From Agaribacillus aureus (GTDB lineage: Bacteria; Bacteroidota; Bacteroidia; Cytophagales; Cyclobacteriaceae): DNA of 64,000 bases. Numbering within the stretch: the stretch's first letter is position 1; each line of letters starts with the position of its first letter. The notes under the pieces were generated by a model. It searched no databases, was not told the origin of the DNA, and worked only from the letters and a program-made list of their open reading frames with translations. Made by a program: the position numbers and the translations under genes. The DNA is taken from assembly GCA_030442055.1 (NCBI GenBank), contig JAUJEB010000001.1, positions 2,046,001-2,110,000 of the forward strand. Reading direction: 5' to 3'. This document shows, one piece after another, positions 25,975-35,085 of the stretch.

Positions 25975-26448
25975 ATGAAACAAATTATCACCTTGCTGTC
26001 AGTTGTTCTTATAACAGCACCTGTCTTTTCACAAACCAATCATAACCGTAAAAATCCTGACACTATGAAACTAAATGCCGGAATCATCACTGAAAAAATT
26101 GCCGAGAGCAAAAAATTCTACACTGAAATTTTAAATTTTGGAGTGACTTTTGAAAATGAATTTTACCTTTTACTGCACACCCCAAACCATAAAAACAATT
26201 TGGCATTTATGTTGCCTGAACACCCTACGCAACAACCTATATTCCACAAGCCTTTTGCAGGTCAAGGCATGTTTATAACCATTGAAGTGGAGGATGTCGA
26301 TAAAATCTATGAAGCCTTAAAAGCCAAAAATGTTGAGATTACCGTTGATATCCGTGATGAGCCGTGGGGAGACAGACATTTTGCCATTGTTGACCCAAAT
26401 GGTATAGGAATAGATCTGGTAACCTATACAGCCCCTGAACAAGGCTAA
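25975..26448 (+). CDS. Exported VOC-superfamily (glyoxalase-like) protein
   Basis: 157 residues. A signal peptide (MKQIITLLSVVLITAPVFSQ) is followed by one VOC domain: AESKKFYTEILNFGV, GMFITIEVEDVDKIYEALKAK and DRHFAIVDPNGIGIDLVTY are standard blocks. The signal peptide is unusual for VOC proteins and suggests a periplasmic role. Start is the ATG at 25975; the TTG upstream would add nine residues before the signal. Confidence 0.75.
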   Translation: MKQIITLLSVVLITAPVFSQTNHNRKNPDTMKLNAGIITEKIAESKKFYTEILNFGVTFENEFYLLLHTPNHKNNLAFMLPEHPTQQPIFHKPFAGQGMFITIEVEDVDKIYEALKAKNVEITVDIRDEPWGDRHFAIVDPNGIGIDLVTYTAPEQG

Positions 26449-26625
26449 AGGTAGTTTGACTGTTTTGAAGATAATCATTATGATGGGCGACCTGGAATAA
26501 TACCTGCATCGCCCATCAATTTGATGATTCGGTTCAGTGAGAAAAATCCAAAGCCGGTTGTGTGAATAGGAACTTTCCGATAAACGTAGTGCCCTATGGT
26601 TTATTAAAAAAAATTTAATGATTTT

Positions 26626-26682
26626 TTCTACATTATAGAACTTATAATAATTTCTTTTGTATATTTATTCTACAAAATAGAA
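26626..26682 (+). promoter_or_regulatory. Twin PadR operators around the padR promoter
   Basis: Two identical-arm palindromes, TTCTA-N5-TAGAA at 26626-26640 and 26668-26682, lie 42 bp apart centre to centre (four helical turns) and end eight bases before the ATG of the PadR gene. The AT-rich promoter (TTGTATATTTA) lies between them. This suits autorepression by a dimeric PadR protein. Confidence 0.65.
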
Positions 26683-26690
26683 AAAATAAA

Positions 26691-27023
26691 ATGGGTAAAG
26701 AAAATCTCGGTGAATTTGAGGAGCTGGTTTTATTAATGATCGCCCTTCTCAAGGAAGATGCCTACGGCTTGGGCATATGTGAAGAATTAAAGAAACAGAC
26801 GGGGAGGTCAGCAGCTATTGGTGCTGTTCATGCCACCCTCAGCAGGTTAGCCAATAAAGGCCTCGTCAAGTCTTCGCTGGGAGATCCCACAAAAGAACGG
26901 GGAGGCAGACGAAAAAGACTGTTTACCCTCACCGCATCTGGCAAAAAGGCACTGGTAAGAAGCAGGGACATCAAGGTAAGCATTTGGACACAAATTCCTG
27001 AACTTTCAATTAAGACGATTTGA
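26691..27023 (+). CDS. PadR-family transcriptional regulator
   Basis: 110 residues: GEFEELVLLMIALLKEDAYGLGICEEL and AVHATLSRLANKGLVKSSLG are the winged-helix PadR signature, with GGRRKRLFTLTASGKKAL as the wing. It lacks a long C-terminal dimer domain, as usual for the short Bacteroidota type paired with FtsX-type permeases. Its TGA overlaps the ATG of the permease gene by one base (TGATG), so the two are co-translated. Two palindromes upstream are likely its own operators. Confidence 0.85.
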   Translation: MGKENLGEFEELVLLMIALLKEDAYGLGICEELKKQTGRSAAIGAVHATLSRLANKGLVKSSLGDPTKERGGRRKRLFTLTASGKKALVRSRDIKVSIWTQIPELSIKTI

Positions 27024-29641
27024 TGCCAACGCAAAGACCACCCAAATTAGCAGACAAGTTATTGTCATGGCTCTGCAAACCGGAGCTCCTGGAGGAGATC
27101 CTGGGGGACCTCCATGCCCATTTCAACCGGAATTGTCTCGGGCAAGGCAAAAGGAAAGCCAGGCTGATGTACTGGATACAGGTTTTACATTTTTTAAGGC
27201 CTTTTGCTATAAAAAAAAACAGGGGTATAAACTTAGCACCATACAGTATGTTTAAAAATAACTTTAAAATTGCCATCAGAACGTCATGGAGACACAAGGG
27301 TTATTCAGCTATTAACCTGCTTGGGCTGGCCATTGGAATCGCTGCTTTCCTCATCATTGTCCTTTACATCAACGATGAATTATCATACGACCAGTTTCAT
27401 GCCGACAGCGATCGCGTCTATCGCGTTGTGGTAGATGTTGAGAAGGGCTCTTATAAATCTGCACAAAAATCTACCCCGGGCGCGCTTAGAGAGGCACTGT
27501 TGAATGAGGTTGCTGAGGTTGAACAGGCTACTTATCTGCATCCCTGCGGGTGGGGAAAAGTACTCCTGTGGAACGAAAAGTACAGATATTATGATAAAAA
27601 TCTACTATTTGCAGACCAATGGTTTTTTGATGTTTTTTCCTTTCAATTTATCCATGGCAATGCCAGGTCGGCTTTTGAAGACCCGTTGTCGGTTGTCTTA
27701 ACAGAAAGTATGGCTATTCGATTTTTTGGCAGCAGCAGCGAGGCCTTTGGCCAAACGCTTACCTACAATCTGTTTAACCACGACAAAAGCCTTAAAGTTA
27801 CCGCCATTATTAAAGATGTCCCCGCAAGATCACACCTGCAATTTGACTTTCTACTTGCTTCTGCTATGATCAGACCGCAGTATGTTAATAATTGGGGTAC
27901 AGACCGGCATGTACATACCTATATCAAGGTGCGGCCTCAGGTGTCTATGGCGGAGGTAGATCGTAAAATCCAGGATATCATCGATAGATATGCCATAAAA
28001 CTCGAGGGAGAAACCCATACCTATACCACCCAGCCAATGACTGGCCTCAATGGCATCCACCTATCTCCGCCGCGACGAGGGGAGATTACACCTCCGGGTA
28101 ACAAATTATATATTCAGGTACTATTGGCAGTAGCTATCTTTATGCTGCTTATAGCGGGTATTAATTATGTTAATCTCGCTACAGCCAGGTCTGCCACCAG
28201 GGCCAAAGAAATCGGTATCCGAAAAGTGGCTGGCGCCCTTCGCAAGACAATTATGCATCAATTTTTAGCGGAATCTATGCTTTTATCGCTCCTGGCGGGG
28301 ATAATCGCCGTAGGTCTTACCGCGTTGGCGCTCCCCTTTTTTAACAATCTAATGCAAAAGCAGCTTTCATTGCTGACAATAGATAATCCAGTGGTATGGC
28401 TATCCATTCCGGTAATTGTATTGGTGTTTGGTCTGATATCAGGTTTGTATCCCGCCTTTTACCTTTCATCTTTCAAGCCTGTCGCTGCGCTCAGAAAGCA
28501 AATTGTCGTCAAAGCAACCGGCGTTGACCTGAGAAAGGTGCTGGTTGTATCACAATTTGCACTTTCTGCCTTTCTAATCGTGGGTATGATTGTGGCACAG
28601 CGGCAGATGGCCTACATTCAATCTGCCGATCTTGGTTTTGACAAAGATCAGGTAATTGTTATCGACAACTTCAATAAGACCCCAAAGTGGGATCGGGATT
28701 ATATTATTCGCAATAAATTCGAAAGGCTTTCCGGAGTTACCAGGGCCGGCGGCACATTAGAAAATATGGTAGGTACCCGGCGCGGGGCTACAGGCACTAT
28801 ACAATTGAACGCAGATAGCCCCGAATTTCCTTCCCTCGCCCAACTGGTGGACGAACGGTACCTGGAGGTCTTTGGGCTTGAATTTGTTGAAGGCCGGAAT
28901 TTCTTAACTTCCAATCCGTCCAATGCACAGGCCGGCATTATCCTCAACGAAACAGCTGCCAGAAAAATGGGAATACTTGGATCGGCGGTGGGTCAAAAAG
29001 TAGGAGGAGCCGGCGGGGAAACCGTTGTTGGCGTGGTCAAAGATTTTCACGCCTCCACCCTGCATCATGAGGTACTGCCCTATGCCTTTATCTACCATCC
29101 CGGCGCCTACAATGCCGTGCTAAAACTATCCGGAGGTGCCATTCCGGAAACGCTTACCCAAATGGAAGAAATCTGGAAAAAATTTGTTCCCAATGCACCT
29201 ATGGAATATTACTTCCTGGACGACAGGATCAATTGGGTTTATGAATCAGAACTAAATTTCAAGACCCTTTTCACCACCATGACGGGCTTAGCATTGATTA
29301 TTGCCTGCATGGGTCTCCTCGGTCTGGTCGCCTTCATGGCCCAGCAACGTACCAGGGAAATAGGCATACGAAAGGTACTTGGCGCTTCAGTTCCTGTTTT
29401 AATAAAGTTATTAAGCAAAGACTTTTTGATCCTGATTGTTTTGGCAAATTTGATCGCCTGGCCAATTGCCTACCTCTCAATGAATAAGTGGCTTGAAAAC
29501 TTTGCTTACCATATCAACATTGATTGGAGCGTATTTTTGTTTTCGGGCGCCATCGCATTTGTAGTGGCTGCGCTGACCGTAAGCTTTCATACCTTCAGAA
29601 CAGCCGTTTCAAACCCTGTCAATTCCCTGAGAGACGGATAA
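27023..29641 (+). CDS. FtsX/MacB-type ABC transporter permease
   Basis: 872 residues. A short soluble prefix (PPKLADKLLSWLCKPELLEE, GDLHAHF) of the kind found only in PadR-linked permeases is followed by two MacB periplasmic core plus FtsX units: the first helix near residues 90-110, FtsX helices near 370-500, the second unit from about 510, and the last helices at 755-860 with EIGIRKVLGAS. No ATPase gene is adjacent, so it must use one encoded elsewhere. The export substrate is unknown; the PadR neighbour points to induction by small-molecule or envelope stress. Confidence 0.85.
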   Translation: MPTQRPPKLADKLLSWLCKPELLEEILGDLHAHFNRNCLGQGKRKARLMYWIQVLHFLRPFAIKKNRGINLAPYSMFKNNFKIAIRTSWRHKGYSAINLLGLAIGIAAFLIIVLYINDELSYDQFHADSDRVYRVVVDVEKGSYKSAQKSTPGALREALLNEVAEVEQATYLHPCGWGKVLLWNEKYRYYDKNLLFADQWFFDVFSFQFIHGNARSAFEDPLSVVLTESMAIRFFGSSSEAFGQTLTYNLFNHDKSLKVTAIIKDVPARSHLQFDFLLASAMIRPQYVNNWGTDRHVHTYIKVRPQVSMAEVDRKIQDIIDRYAIKLEGETHTYTTQPMTGLNGIHLSPPRRGEITPPGNKLYIQVLLAVAIFMLLIAGINYVNLATARSATRAKEIGIRKVAGALRKTIMHQFLAESMLLSLLAGIIAVGLTALALPFFNNLMQKQLSLLTIDNPVVWLSIPVIVLVFGLISGLYPAFYLSSFKPVAALRKQIVVKATGVDLRKVLVVSQFALSAFLIVGMIVAQRQMAYIQSADLGFDKDQVIVIDNFNKTPKWDRDYIIRNKFERLSGVTRAGGTLENMVGTRRGATGTIQLNADSPEFPSLAQLVDERYLEVFGLEFVEGRNFLTSNPSNAQAGIILNETAARKMGILGSAVGQKVGGAGGETVVGVVKDFHASTLHHEVLPYAFIYHPGAYNAVLKLSGGAIPETLTQMEEIWKKFVPNAPMEYYFLDDRINWVYESELNFKTLFTTMTGLALIIACMGLLGLVAFMAQQRTREIGIRKVLGASVPVLIKLLSKDFLILIVLANLIAWPIAYLSMNKWLENFAYHINIDWSVFLFSGAIAFVVAALTVSFHTFRTAVSNPVNSLRDG

Positions 29642-29664
29642 TGGAAAATCGACTATAAAATCCT

Positions 29665-29672
29665 TATCTTAG
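29665..29672 (+). promoter_or_regulatory. TATCTTAG promoter box of the serine hydrolase gene
   Basis: The box lies 23 bases before the ATG at 29696 and shares its flank (CTTATCTTAGCC) with other promoters of the window. Confidence 0.45.
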
Positions 29673-29695
29673 CCTGGGTTATTTTGCCGAGCTTT

Positions 29696-30964
29696 ATGAC
29701 GTATTGTATCAGAGAAATAAAATCGATATATCTTCTTATTGGGATTCTCGTTTTTGGCTGTACTTCAGGATCCTATATGGAAAGAATACCTGAAACCGCT
29801 GAAAGCAGCTACACCCAAAAATCCAGCATTGATAAAATTGATGGGACACAAGTAGCAGCTTCAGAATTGGGCTTAAAAATTCAGGAGCTGGTTGATTCCG
29901 CCCACGTTACTGGTTTGGCCATTTCAATTTTCAATGATAATGACGTAGTGTACAAACATGCGTTTGGAAAAGCAAATGCCTCGAATGGTGTAGTATTAAA
30001 AACAAACCATGTCTTCTACGGAGCCTCCTTTAGTAAGGCTGTTTTTGGCTATCTTGTGGCCGGTCTGGTTAATGACGGCCTGATTGATCTAGACAAGCCG
30101 CTTCAGGAATATTTCGACGTGCCAATACCGGAATTGCCATTTGAAAAGGACTGGAGAAGTTTTAAAGACCTGCAAGGAGACAAACGCTATGAGAACATTA
30201 CCGCCAGCATGTGCTTATCACATACCACCGGATTGCCAAATTGGAGATGGATACCAAGACCCGGGCAGACTGAAAGCGATGAGAAGCTAAAAATCTATTT
30301 TGAGCCCGGAACGCTTTACAGTTATTCAGGTGAAGGGATGATGTTGCTGCAATATGCCATCGAAAAGGTGACGGGAAAAGGGCTTGAACAATTGGCTCGC
30401 GAAAGAATTTTCGATCCGCTGAAGATGAAGACTACCAGCTATATCTGGCAGGATCGTTTTGAATACAGCTATTGTCATGGACATACGATACAGCAGGAGG
30501 TTATTCGAAAAGATAAACACGATGAGGCCGGAGCGGCTGGCTCTATGGAAACGACTTTAGACGATTACTCAAAATTTGTCCGGCACATATTGCAACAGAC
30601 TGCCGACAGTTCCAAAATCACAAATTTAATGTTTTCGCCAGGTACAAGGATCCGTTCAAAAGCCCAGTTCGGTCCATTAGCACTTGAGGAAACCGATGAG
30701 AATGATGATATTGAACTGAGTTATGGACTGGGCTGGGGATTGCTAAAATCGCCATATGGATACGGCGCCTTCAAGGAAGGTCATGGAGAAGGCTTTCAGC
30801 ATTATTCCATAATTTTTCCGGAAAAACAAATTGGGGTCATTATGATGTCCAACAGCGATAACGCAGAAAGTATCTTCAAGGCACTCCTGGAAATTACCAT
30901 CGGAGATGTTTATACACCCTGGAAATGGGAACACTACATCCCCTATAATTATAAAGGACCATAA
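29696..30964 (+). CDS. Serine hydrolase of the beta-lactamase/penicillin-binding family, lipoprotein
   Basis: 422 residues from the ATG at 29696. Lipobox VFGC (Cys22). SFSK (111-114) is the SxxK nucleophile motif; LYSYSGEG supplies the Tyr motif; the KTG equivalent region is GHGEGFQHY near the end. This class C-like fold covers D-aminopeptidases, esterases and carboxypeptidases, so the substrate is open. It follows the permease gene by 54 bases but has its own promoter box. Confidence 0.8.
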   Translation: MTYCIREIKSIYLLIGILVFGCTSGSYMERIPETAESSYTQKSSIDKIDGTQVAASELGLKIQELVDSAHVTGLAISIFNDNDVVYKHAFGKANASNGVVLKTNHVFYGASFSKAVFGYLVAGLVNDGLIDLDKPLQEYFDVPIPELPFEKDWRSFKDLQGDKRYENITASMCLSHTTGLPNWRWIPRPGQTESDEKLKIYFEPGTLYSYSGEGMMLLQYAIEKVTGKGLEQLARERIFDPLKMKTTSYIWQDRFEYSYCHGHTIQQEVIRKDKHDEAGAAGSMETTLDDYSKFVRHILQQTADSSKITNLMFSPGTRIRSKAQFGPLALEETDENDDIELSYGLGWGLLKSPYGYGAFKEGHGEGFQHYSIIFPEKQIGVIMMSNSDNAESIFKALLEITIGDVYTPWKWEHYIPYNYKGP

Positions 30965-31104
30965 ACAGGAAGCTCACGCTTTTACAGGATAGAAGGTCAA
31001 CGCTTACAAACGGGGAAACCGCCGGAACTGCCTGACGAAAGTAACAAAGTGTAAAAGAAGTTGTTGTAGTTACCCGAAAAATTATAAATAAGATTTCCTG
31101 GAAC

Positions 31105-32571
31105 CTAAAGTTCAAGTGCCTCTTTCATTATGTGTAGTGCTTTATCTATCTCATCAAAGTCCAAAGAAGCGAAACCCAACCGCAAAGCATTAAAATTGGT
31201 GACATACTGCTCCTTCATATAGATGCTGAGCCCTTTCCGGTAGGCTGCGCTGACTACTTTTTTCACGTTTATCGATGGATCGAACTTAGCCCAAATGGCC
31301 AAACCACCGTCGGGTTTGGTAAAATCAATACCATGCCGGAAGTGCCCGGCCAACTGTAAAGAGATATGATCCCTACGATGACGGTAGACTTTTAGAGATC
31401 TTTTCAACATACGCTGAATTTCTCCCTGGTCAAGCAATTCTGCAAATGCGCGTTCCAAAACTAAGTCCCCCTGATGATCTATGATCCTCCGCAGTCTGGC
31501 AGCCTGATCAACAAAATTTTTTGGCGCTACCAGGTAACCGACCCGGAATGACGGGGCCAGCACTTTGGAAAATGAGCCTACGTAAATTACAGCGCCACCG
31601 GGATCTACACTTGACATGGGCATAATGGGACTTTTATCATAATGAAAATCGTAATCGTAATCATCTTCAATGATAGCAAAACGGTATTTTTCTGCCAGAG
31701 CCAGCAACGCCAGTCTACGGGAGGCGCTTAGTGTAACCGTGGTCGGGTGGTGATGATGCGGGGTGGTGTAAACCAGGCGAGGAACATTCCCGGTGCCACA
31801 CAATTTTTCAATTTCATCCACTACAATTCCCTGGTCATCCACAGCCACCTCAAGCAACTGCGCACCACAATACCTCAGCAGTTGATTGGCTCCAAAATAG
31901 CCAGGGTTACCAACGATGGCCTTTTGCCTTTTTTGCATTAATAAAAGCATGCTAAGATAGAGCCCCATTTGACTCCCCCTGGTAATCAAAAGATTTTCCG
32001 GTTTGCACGGAATCCCCCGGGTTTCATGGAGAAAGCCGGCCAATATTTCTCTCAAAATCCCGTCACCATAAGGATCCGCATATTCAAGCAGCGAACGATA
32101 ACTTTTCAAACTAAAAATACGCCGGTAGGCTCTCGCCAAAGACACATGGTCAACGAGCCTGGGATCAGGGAAACCGTCATCAAAAGACAAGATATTGGTC
32201 TCGTGGTATCTTGATGGCTTAAGGACTTCCAGATCGGGTAGCGGATATGCTGTGGTATTTTTTAAAGAGGTTGGTTTTAAAAAGTCAAACCCCCTATATT
32301 TTAGTTCGGGGAGCTCTTTGGAAACATAGCTTCCCTTCTTCGGTGCAATTGAGATCCATTCCTGTAGCTCAAGCTCCATGTAGACTTTTTCGATCGTCTT
32401 TTTATTAACACCCAACAAACCACCTAATTTTTTAACACCCGGAAGCTTTTTGCCCGGCTGTATCCTGCCGTATCGTATCTCCTTAATAATGGCATTGGTG
32501 ATTTGAACGTATACGGGAACCGTAGATGTTCTGTCAATGGATAGAAGGTTATCCCAAAAAAACTGACCCAT
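31105..32571 (-). CDS. MocR-type GntR/aminotransferase transcriptional regulator
   Basis: 488 residues. A GntR winged helix (about 15-85: VYVQITNAIIKEIRYGRIQP, LPGVKKLGGLLGVNKKTIEK) is fused to a class I aminotransferase fold (about 115-485) with YTTPHHHHPT, EDDYDYDF and YVGSFSKVLAPSFRVGY; the Lys in SFSK binds pyridoxal phosphate. MocR proteins sense PLP or amino metabolites. The gene diverges from the membrane-cupin gene, and its start codon sits inside an operator-like repeat array. Confidence 0.85.
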   Translation of the reverse strand: MGQFFWDNLLSIDRTSTVPVYVQITNAIIKEIRYGRIQPGKKLPGVKKLGGLLGVNKKTIEKVYMELELQEWISIAPKKGSYVSKELPELKYRGFDFLKPTSLKNTTAYPLPDLEVLKPSRYHETNILSFDDGFPDPRLVDHVSLARAYRRIFSLKSYRSLLEYADPYGDGILREILAGFLHETRGIPCKPENLLITRGSQMGLYLSMLLLMQKRQKAIVGNPGYFGANQLLRYCGAQLLEVAVDDQGIVVDEIEKLCGTGNVPRLVYTTPHHHHPTTVTLSASRRLALLALAEKYRFAIIEDDYDYDFHYDKSPIMPMSSVDPGGAVIYVGSFSKVLAPSFRVGYLVAPKNFVDQAARLRRIIDHQGDLVLERAFAELLDQGEIQRMLKRSLKVYRHRRDHISLQLAGHFRHGIDFTKPDGGLAIWAKFDPSINVKKVVSAAYRKGLSIYMKEQYVTNFNALRLGFASLDFDEIDKALHIMKEALEL

Positions 32572-32605
32572 ACAATATATATTTTTTGACCCATATAAAT
32601 GGGTA
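32564..32605. promoter_or_regulatory. Direct and inverted repeats, probable MocR operator
   Basis: TGACCCATA occurs at 32564-32572 and 32587-32595, 23 bp apart, and the second copy forms a palindrome with ATGGGTA at 32599-32605 (CCCAT-ATAA-ATGGG). MocR proteins commonly bind such direct repeats. The first copy overlaps the regulator's ATG. Confidence 0.55.
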
Positions 32606-32655
32606 TGTTAATTTATACTTTTATCATTGAATCAAAAATTTTATTAAATCAAATA

Positions 32656-34098
32656 ATGAAAGTTTCGCTGGAAAACCGGGAAATTCAAGGCATTCTCACA
32701 TGGATGCAACCTAAATACTTAGTCTTCCTGTTATCCGCCTGTTATCCGGGTATACTTTTTGTTTTTTCATCAATTGTGGGGGAATACGGAAGGAACGAAC
32801 CCCTGTTTTTCAAAATAATAGCGGTGTTGGGTGCCGTTGTCATGATGGCCCTTATATTCGCCATACCGATTCTAGCAGTGAAGACGCTATCTAAAATAGG
32901 CCATCAGCAAAGCCGTAAGATCATTGCTTCAAAAAGAATTATTCACCTGGTTTTCGCAACCTACCCTTTTTACACATTGCTGCTGCTAATGCTGTTCCAA
33001 ACCGGAATGGGACATTTGTCAAACATAATTTGGCCGGTTTTGATGCTTCTTTTGGGGATTGCGTTTTATTATTATGCAAAGCCCTCCGACAAATCAATCT
33101 CCGGGCTCAAATCAATAAAAATTTGGGGTGGATGGCGGTTAGTTCATGGTATTGCTGCATTGCTTTTCCTTTTGGGTTTTGTGTTACTCCATATATTCAA
33201 TCATGGGTTGGCGCTTTGGTCGGTCGAACTGCATACAGATGTCCTTGAAGCACTTCGCCAATGGTATGCATCCGGTATCGTTGAACCAGTACTTTTTTTC
33301 TTAATGGGTATGCTGATAATCTCCGGGACCAGGCTCTTTTTGTATCACACCACCCATAACGGAGACATATTCCGTACGCTTCAAACGACTTCCGGAGTGT
33401 ATATTTTCATGTTTCTATGCGCCCATTCCATGGCTGTTTTAGGCGCTCAGGCTACCGGGGTCGAAACCGATTGGTATTTCGCTACGGGACCATCAGGTCT
33501 ATTCACCGGACCGGTCATGTTGTTTCCTTATTATACGCTGGCTGTGTTTTTAATACTGATGCATGCCTCGCTAGGGCTCCGGCTCTTGCTGATTCACAAA
33601 AAAAACAATCTGCTCGTCGCCAATCGTATTTTTTATACGCTAATAATAATAGCGGCCATTTTCTCTGCAGGCATAAGCATCGCAACCACCGGTATACACC
33701 TGATCCCTGAATATGATTCCCCGGCTAAGACAACCGGTAATCAGGATAGTCTTGCCTTATTAATCGAAAACAAACTGTTAAAGATAGATCCAAAATTAGA
33801 ATCCGATGTTATGGGATTTGATGATGATCATTATCTCAACATACTGGAAGTGGAGCTGGCCCCACTGGTTACGGAACCCTTGCACACACATCCGGGGACA
33901 GAAATTCTATATTGTCTTTCTGGCAAGGGAAATGTACTCGTAGACGGCACAGCTCATAATATGGAAGCCGGTTCTATTGTATACGTTAATAAGGGCCAGA
34001 AAAAGGCCTTAAGCAACACCGACGAATCAACAAGATTCAGGGTGCTGGCTTTCCTTGTTTTGGAAAGAAATTTTCCGAAAATAACCTTATGTAATTAG
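32656..34098 (+). CDS. Multi-pass membrane protein with C-terminal cupin domain
   Basis: 480 residues from ATG 32656 (an earlier ATG at 32599 lies in the operator). About ten hydrophobic segments between residues 20 and 345, with His residues in several, resemble a quinone- or haem-linked membrane core but fit no family I can name. From about 380 a cupin follows: EVELAPLVTEPLHTHPGTEI, YCLSGKGNVLVDG and GSIVYVNKGQKKAL. The fusion is unusual. Likely target of the divergent MocR regulator. Confidence 0.6.
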   Translation: MKVSLENREIQGILTWMQPKYLVFLLSACYPGILFVFSSIVGEYGRNEPLFFKIIAVLGAVVMMALIFAIPILAVKTLSKIGHQQSRKIIASKRIIHLVFATYPFYTLLLLMLFQTGMGHLSNIIWPVLMLLLGIAFYYYAKPSDKSISGLKSIKIWGGWRLVHGIAALLFLLGFVLLHIFNHGLALWSVELHTDVLEALRQWYASGIVEPVLFFLMGMLIISGTRLFLYHTTHNGDIFRTLQTTSGVYIFMFLCAHSMAVLGAQATGVETDWYFATGPSGLFTGPVMLFPYYTLAVFLILMHASLGLRLLLIHKKNNLLVANRIFYTLIIIAAIFSAGISIATTGIHLIPEYDSPAKTTGNQDSLALLIENKLLKIDPKLESDVMGFDDDHYLNILEVELAPLVTEPLHTHPGTEILYCLSGKGNVLVDGTAHNMEAGSIVYVNKGQKKALSNTDESTRFRVLAFLVLERNFPKITLCN

Positions 34099-34278
34099 GG
34101 TTTTATTTGACAGCATAACATTTGTTTGTGTCTGTTGAAATAATTTACAGCCGCATTTGAACTGACAGGGACTCGATCTGACGGTTGGTATATATTGCCG
34201 GGAAATCTCACTATTTTTAGGCGTATATAAATTTTGTAGCGATAATTGTGCGATCTAACCTGATAACTGATCATTAAA

Positions 34279-35004
34279 ATGACGACTCGTGAAATATTGA
34301 ACGATGCTGGTCACCGGCCCTGGCCAATGCCAAAAGCGCCCTGGAAGTTCTATCAAGAGTGGAATAGGGCCATATTCCTCCATTGGGAAGTGGATTATGA
34401 CGAATTAAAAAAGCTGGTTCCAGCCAATCTGGAGATTGATCTGATTGAAGGAAAACCCTGGGTGTCATTGGTTGCCTTCACCATGGAAAAGATCCGGCCG
34501 CGGTATTTGCCTGCCTTCAAACCAATTTCAGATTTCGACGAGGTCAATGTTAGAACCTATGTCAAGTTCGCTAATAAGACTGGAGTGTATTTTTTGAGCA
34601 TAGAAGGCGGAAAAAAATTGTCGTGCCAGGTGGCTAAAAGTATCTCACAACTACCCTATCGCTATTCCAAGATAACCAGATCCCAAAACCAATACAAGAC
34701 CCACAATGCCGAATTTGATGACCGTCTAGACATCCAATTCCATATTGAAGAAAGCATAGAAAAAAAATCAGTGCTTGACGAATGGTTAACCGAAAGATAT
34801 GCGCTGTTTCAGGATTTTGGCAAAGCCATCAACGCATTTGATATACAACATATCCAATGGCCTATGAACAACATCCGGGTAGAGAACCTGGACGTGAATT
34901 ATCCCCGATTCAAGGCATTGTTTTCAGGATACCCAGATAAAATCCATTATTCGGAAGGAGTACAGGTAATCGCGTGGGGAAAGCAAAAAGTATTGACACA
35001 ATAA
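34279..35004 (+). CDS. DUF2071 (YqjF-like) family protein
   Basis: 241 residues of the DUF2071 family: QEWNRAIFLHWEVDYDELKKLVPANLEID, then GKPWVSLVAFTMEKIRPRYLPA, FDEVNVRTYV and GVYFLSIEGGKKLS. Full length. Soluble, function not established for the family. Stands alone and converges with the XylR-type regulator gene. Confidence 0.8.
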   Translation: MTTREILNDAGHRPWPMPKAPWKFYQEWNRAIFLHWEVDYDELKKLVPANLEIDLIEGKPWVSLVAFTMEKIRPRYLPAFKPISDFDEVNVRTYVKFANKTGVYFLSIEGGKKLSCQVAKSISQLPYRYSKITRSQNQYKTHNAEFDDRLDIQFHIEESIEKKSVLDEWLTERYALFQDFGKAINAFDIQHIQWPMNNIRVENLDVNYPRFKALFSGYPDKIHYSEGVQVIAWGKQKVLTQ

Positions 35005-35022
35005 ATGATTGATAACTTATCA

Positions 35023-35063
35023 GAAAATCCATGCTTTCATCCCAGGAGCGTGGAGGGATTTTC
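35023..35063. terminator. Hairpin between convergent genes
   Basis: GAAAATCC (35023-35030) and GGATTTTC (35056-35063) form an 8-bp stem; ATGC/GCGT bases extend it partly inside the loop. TTATC follows. It lies between the DUF2071 and XylR-type genes, both of which end here. Confidence 0.6.
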
Positions 35064-35085
35064 TTATCATCCATTTAATACACCG

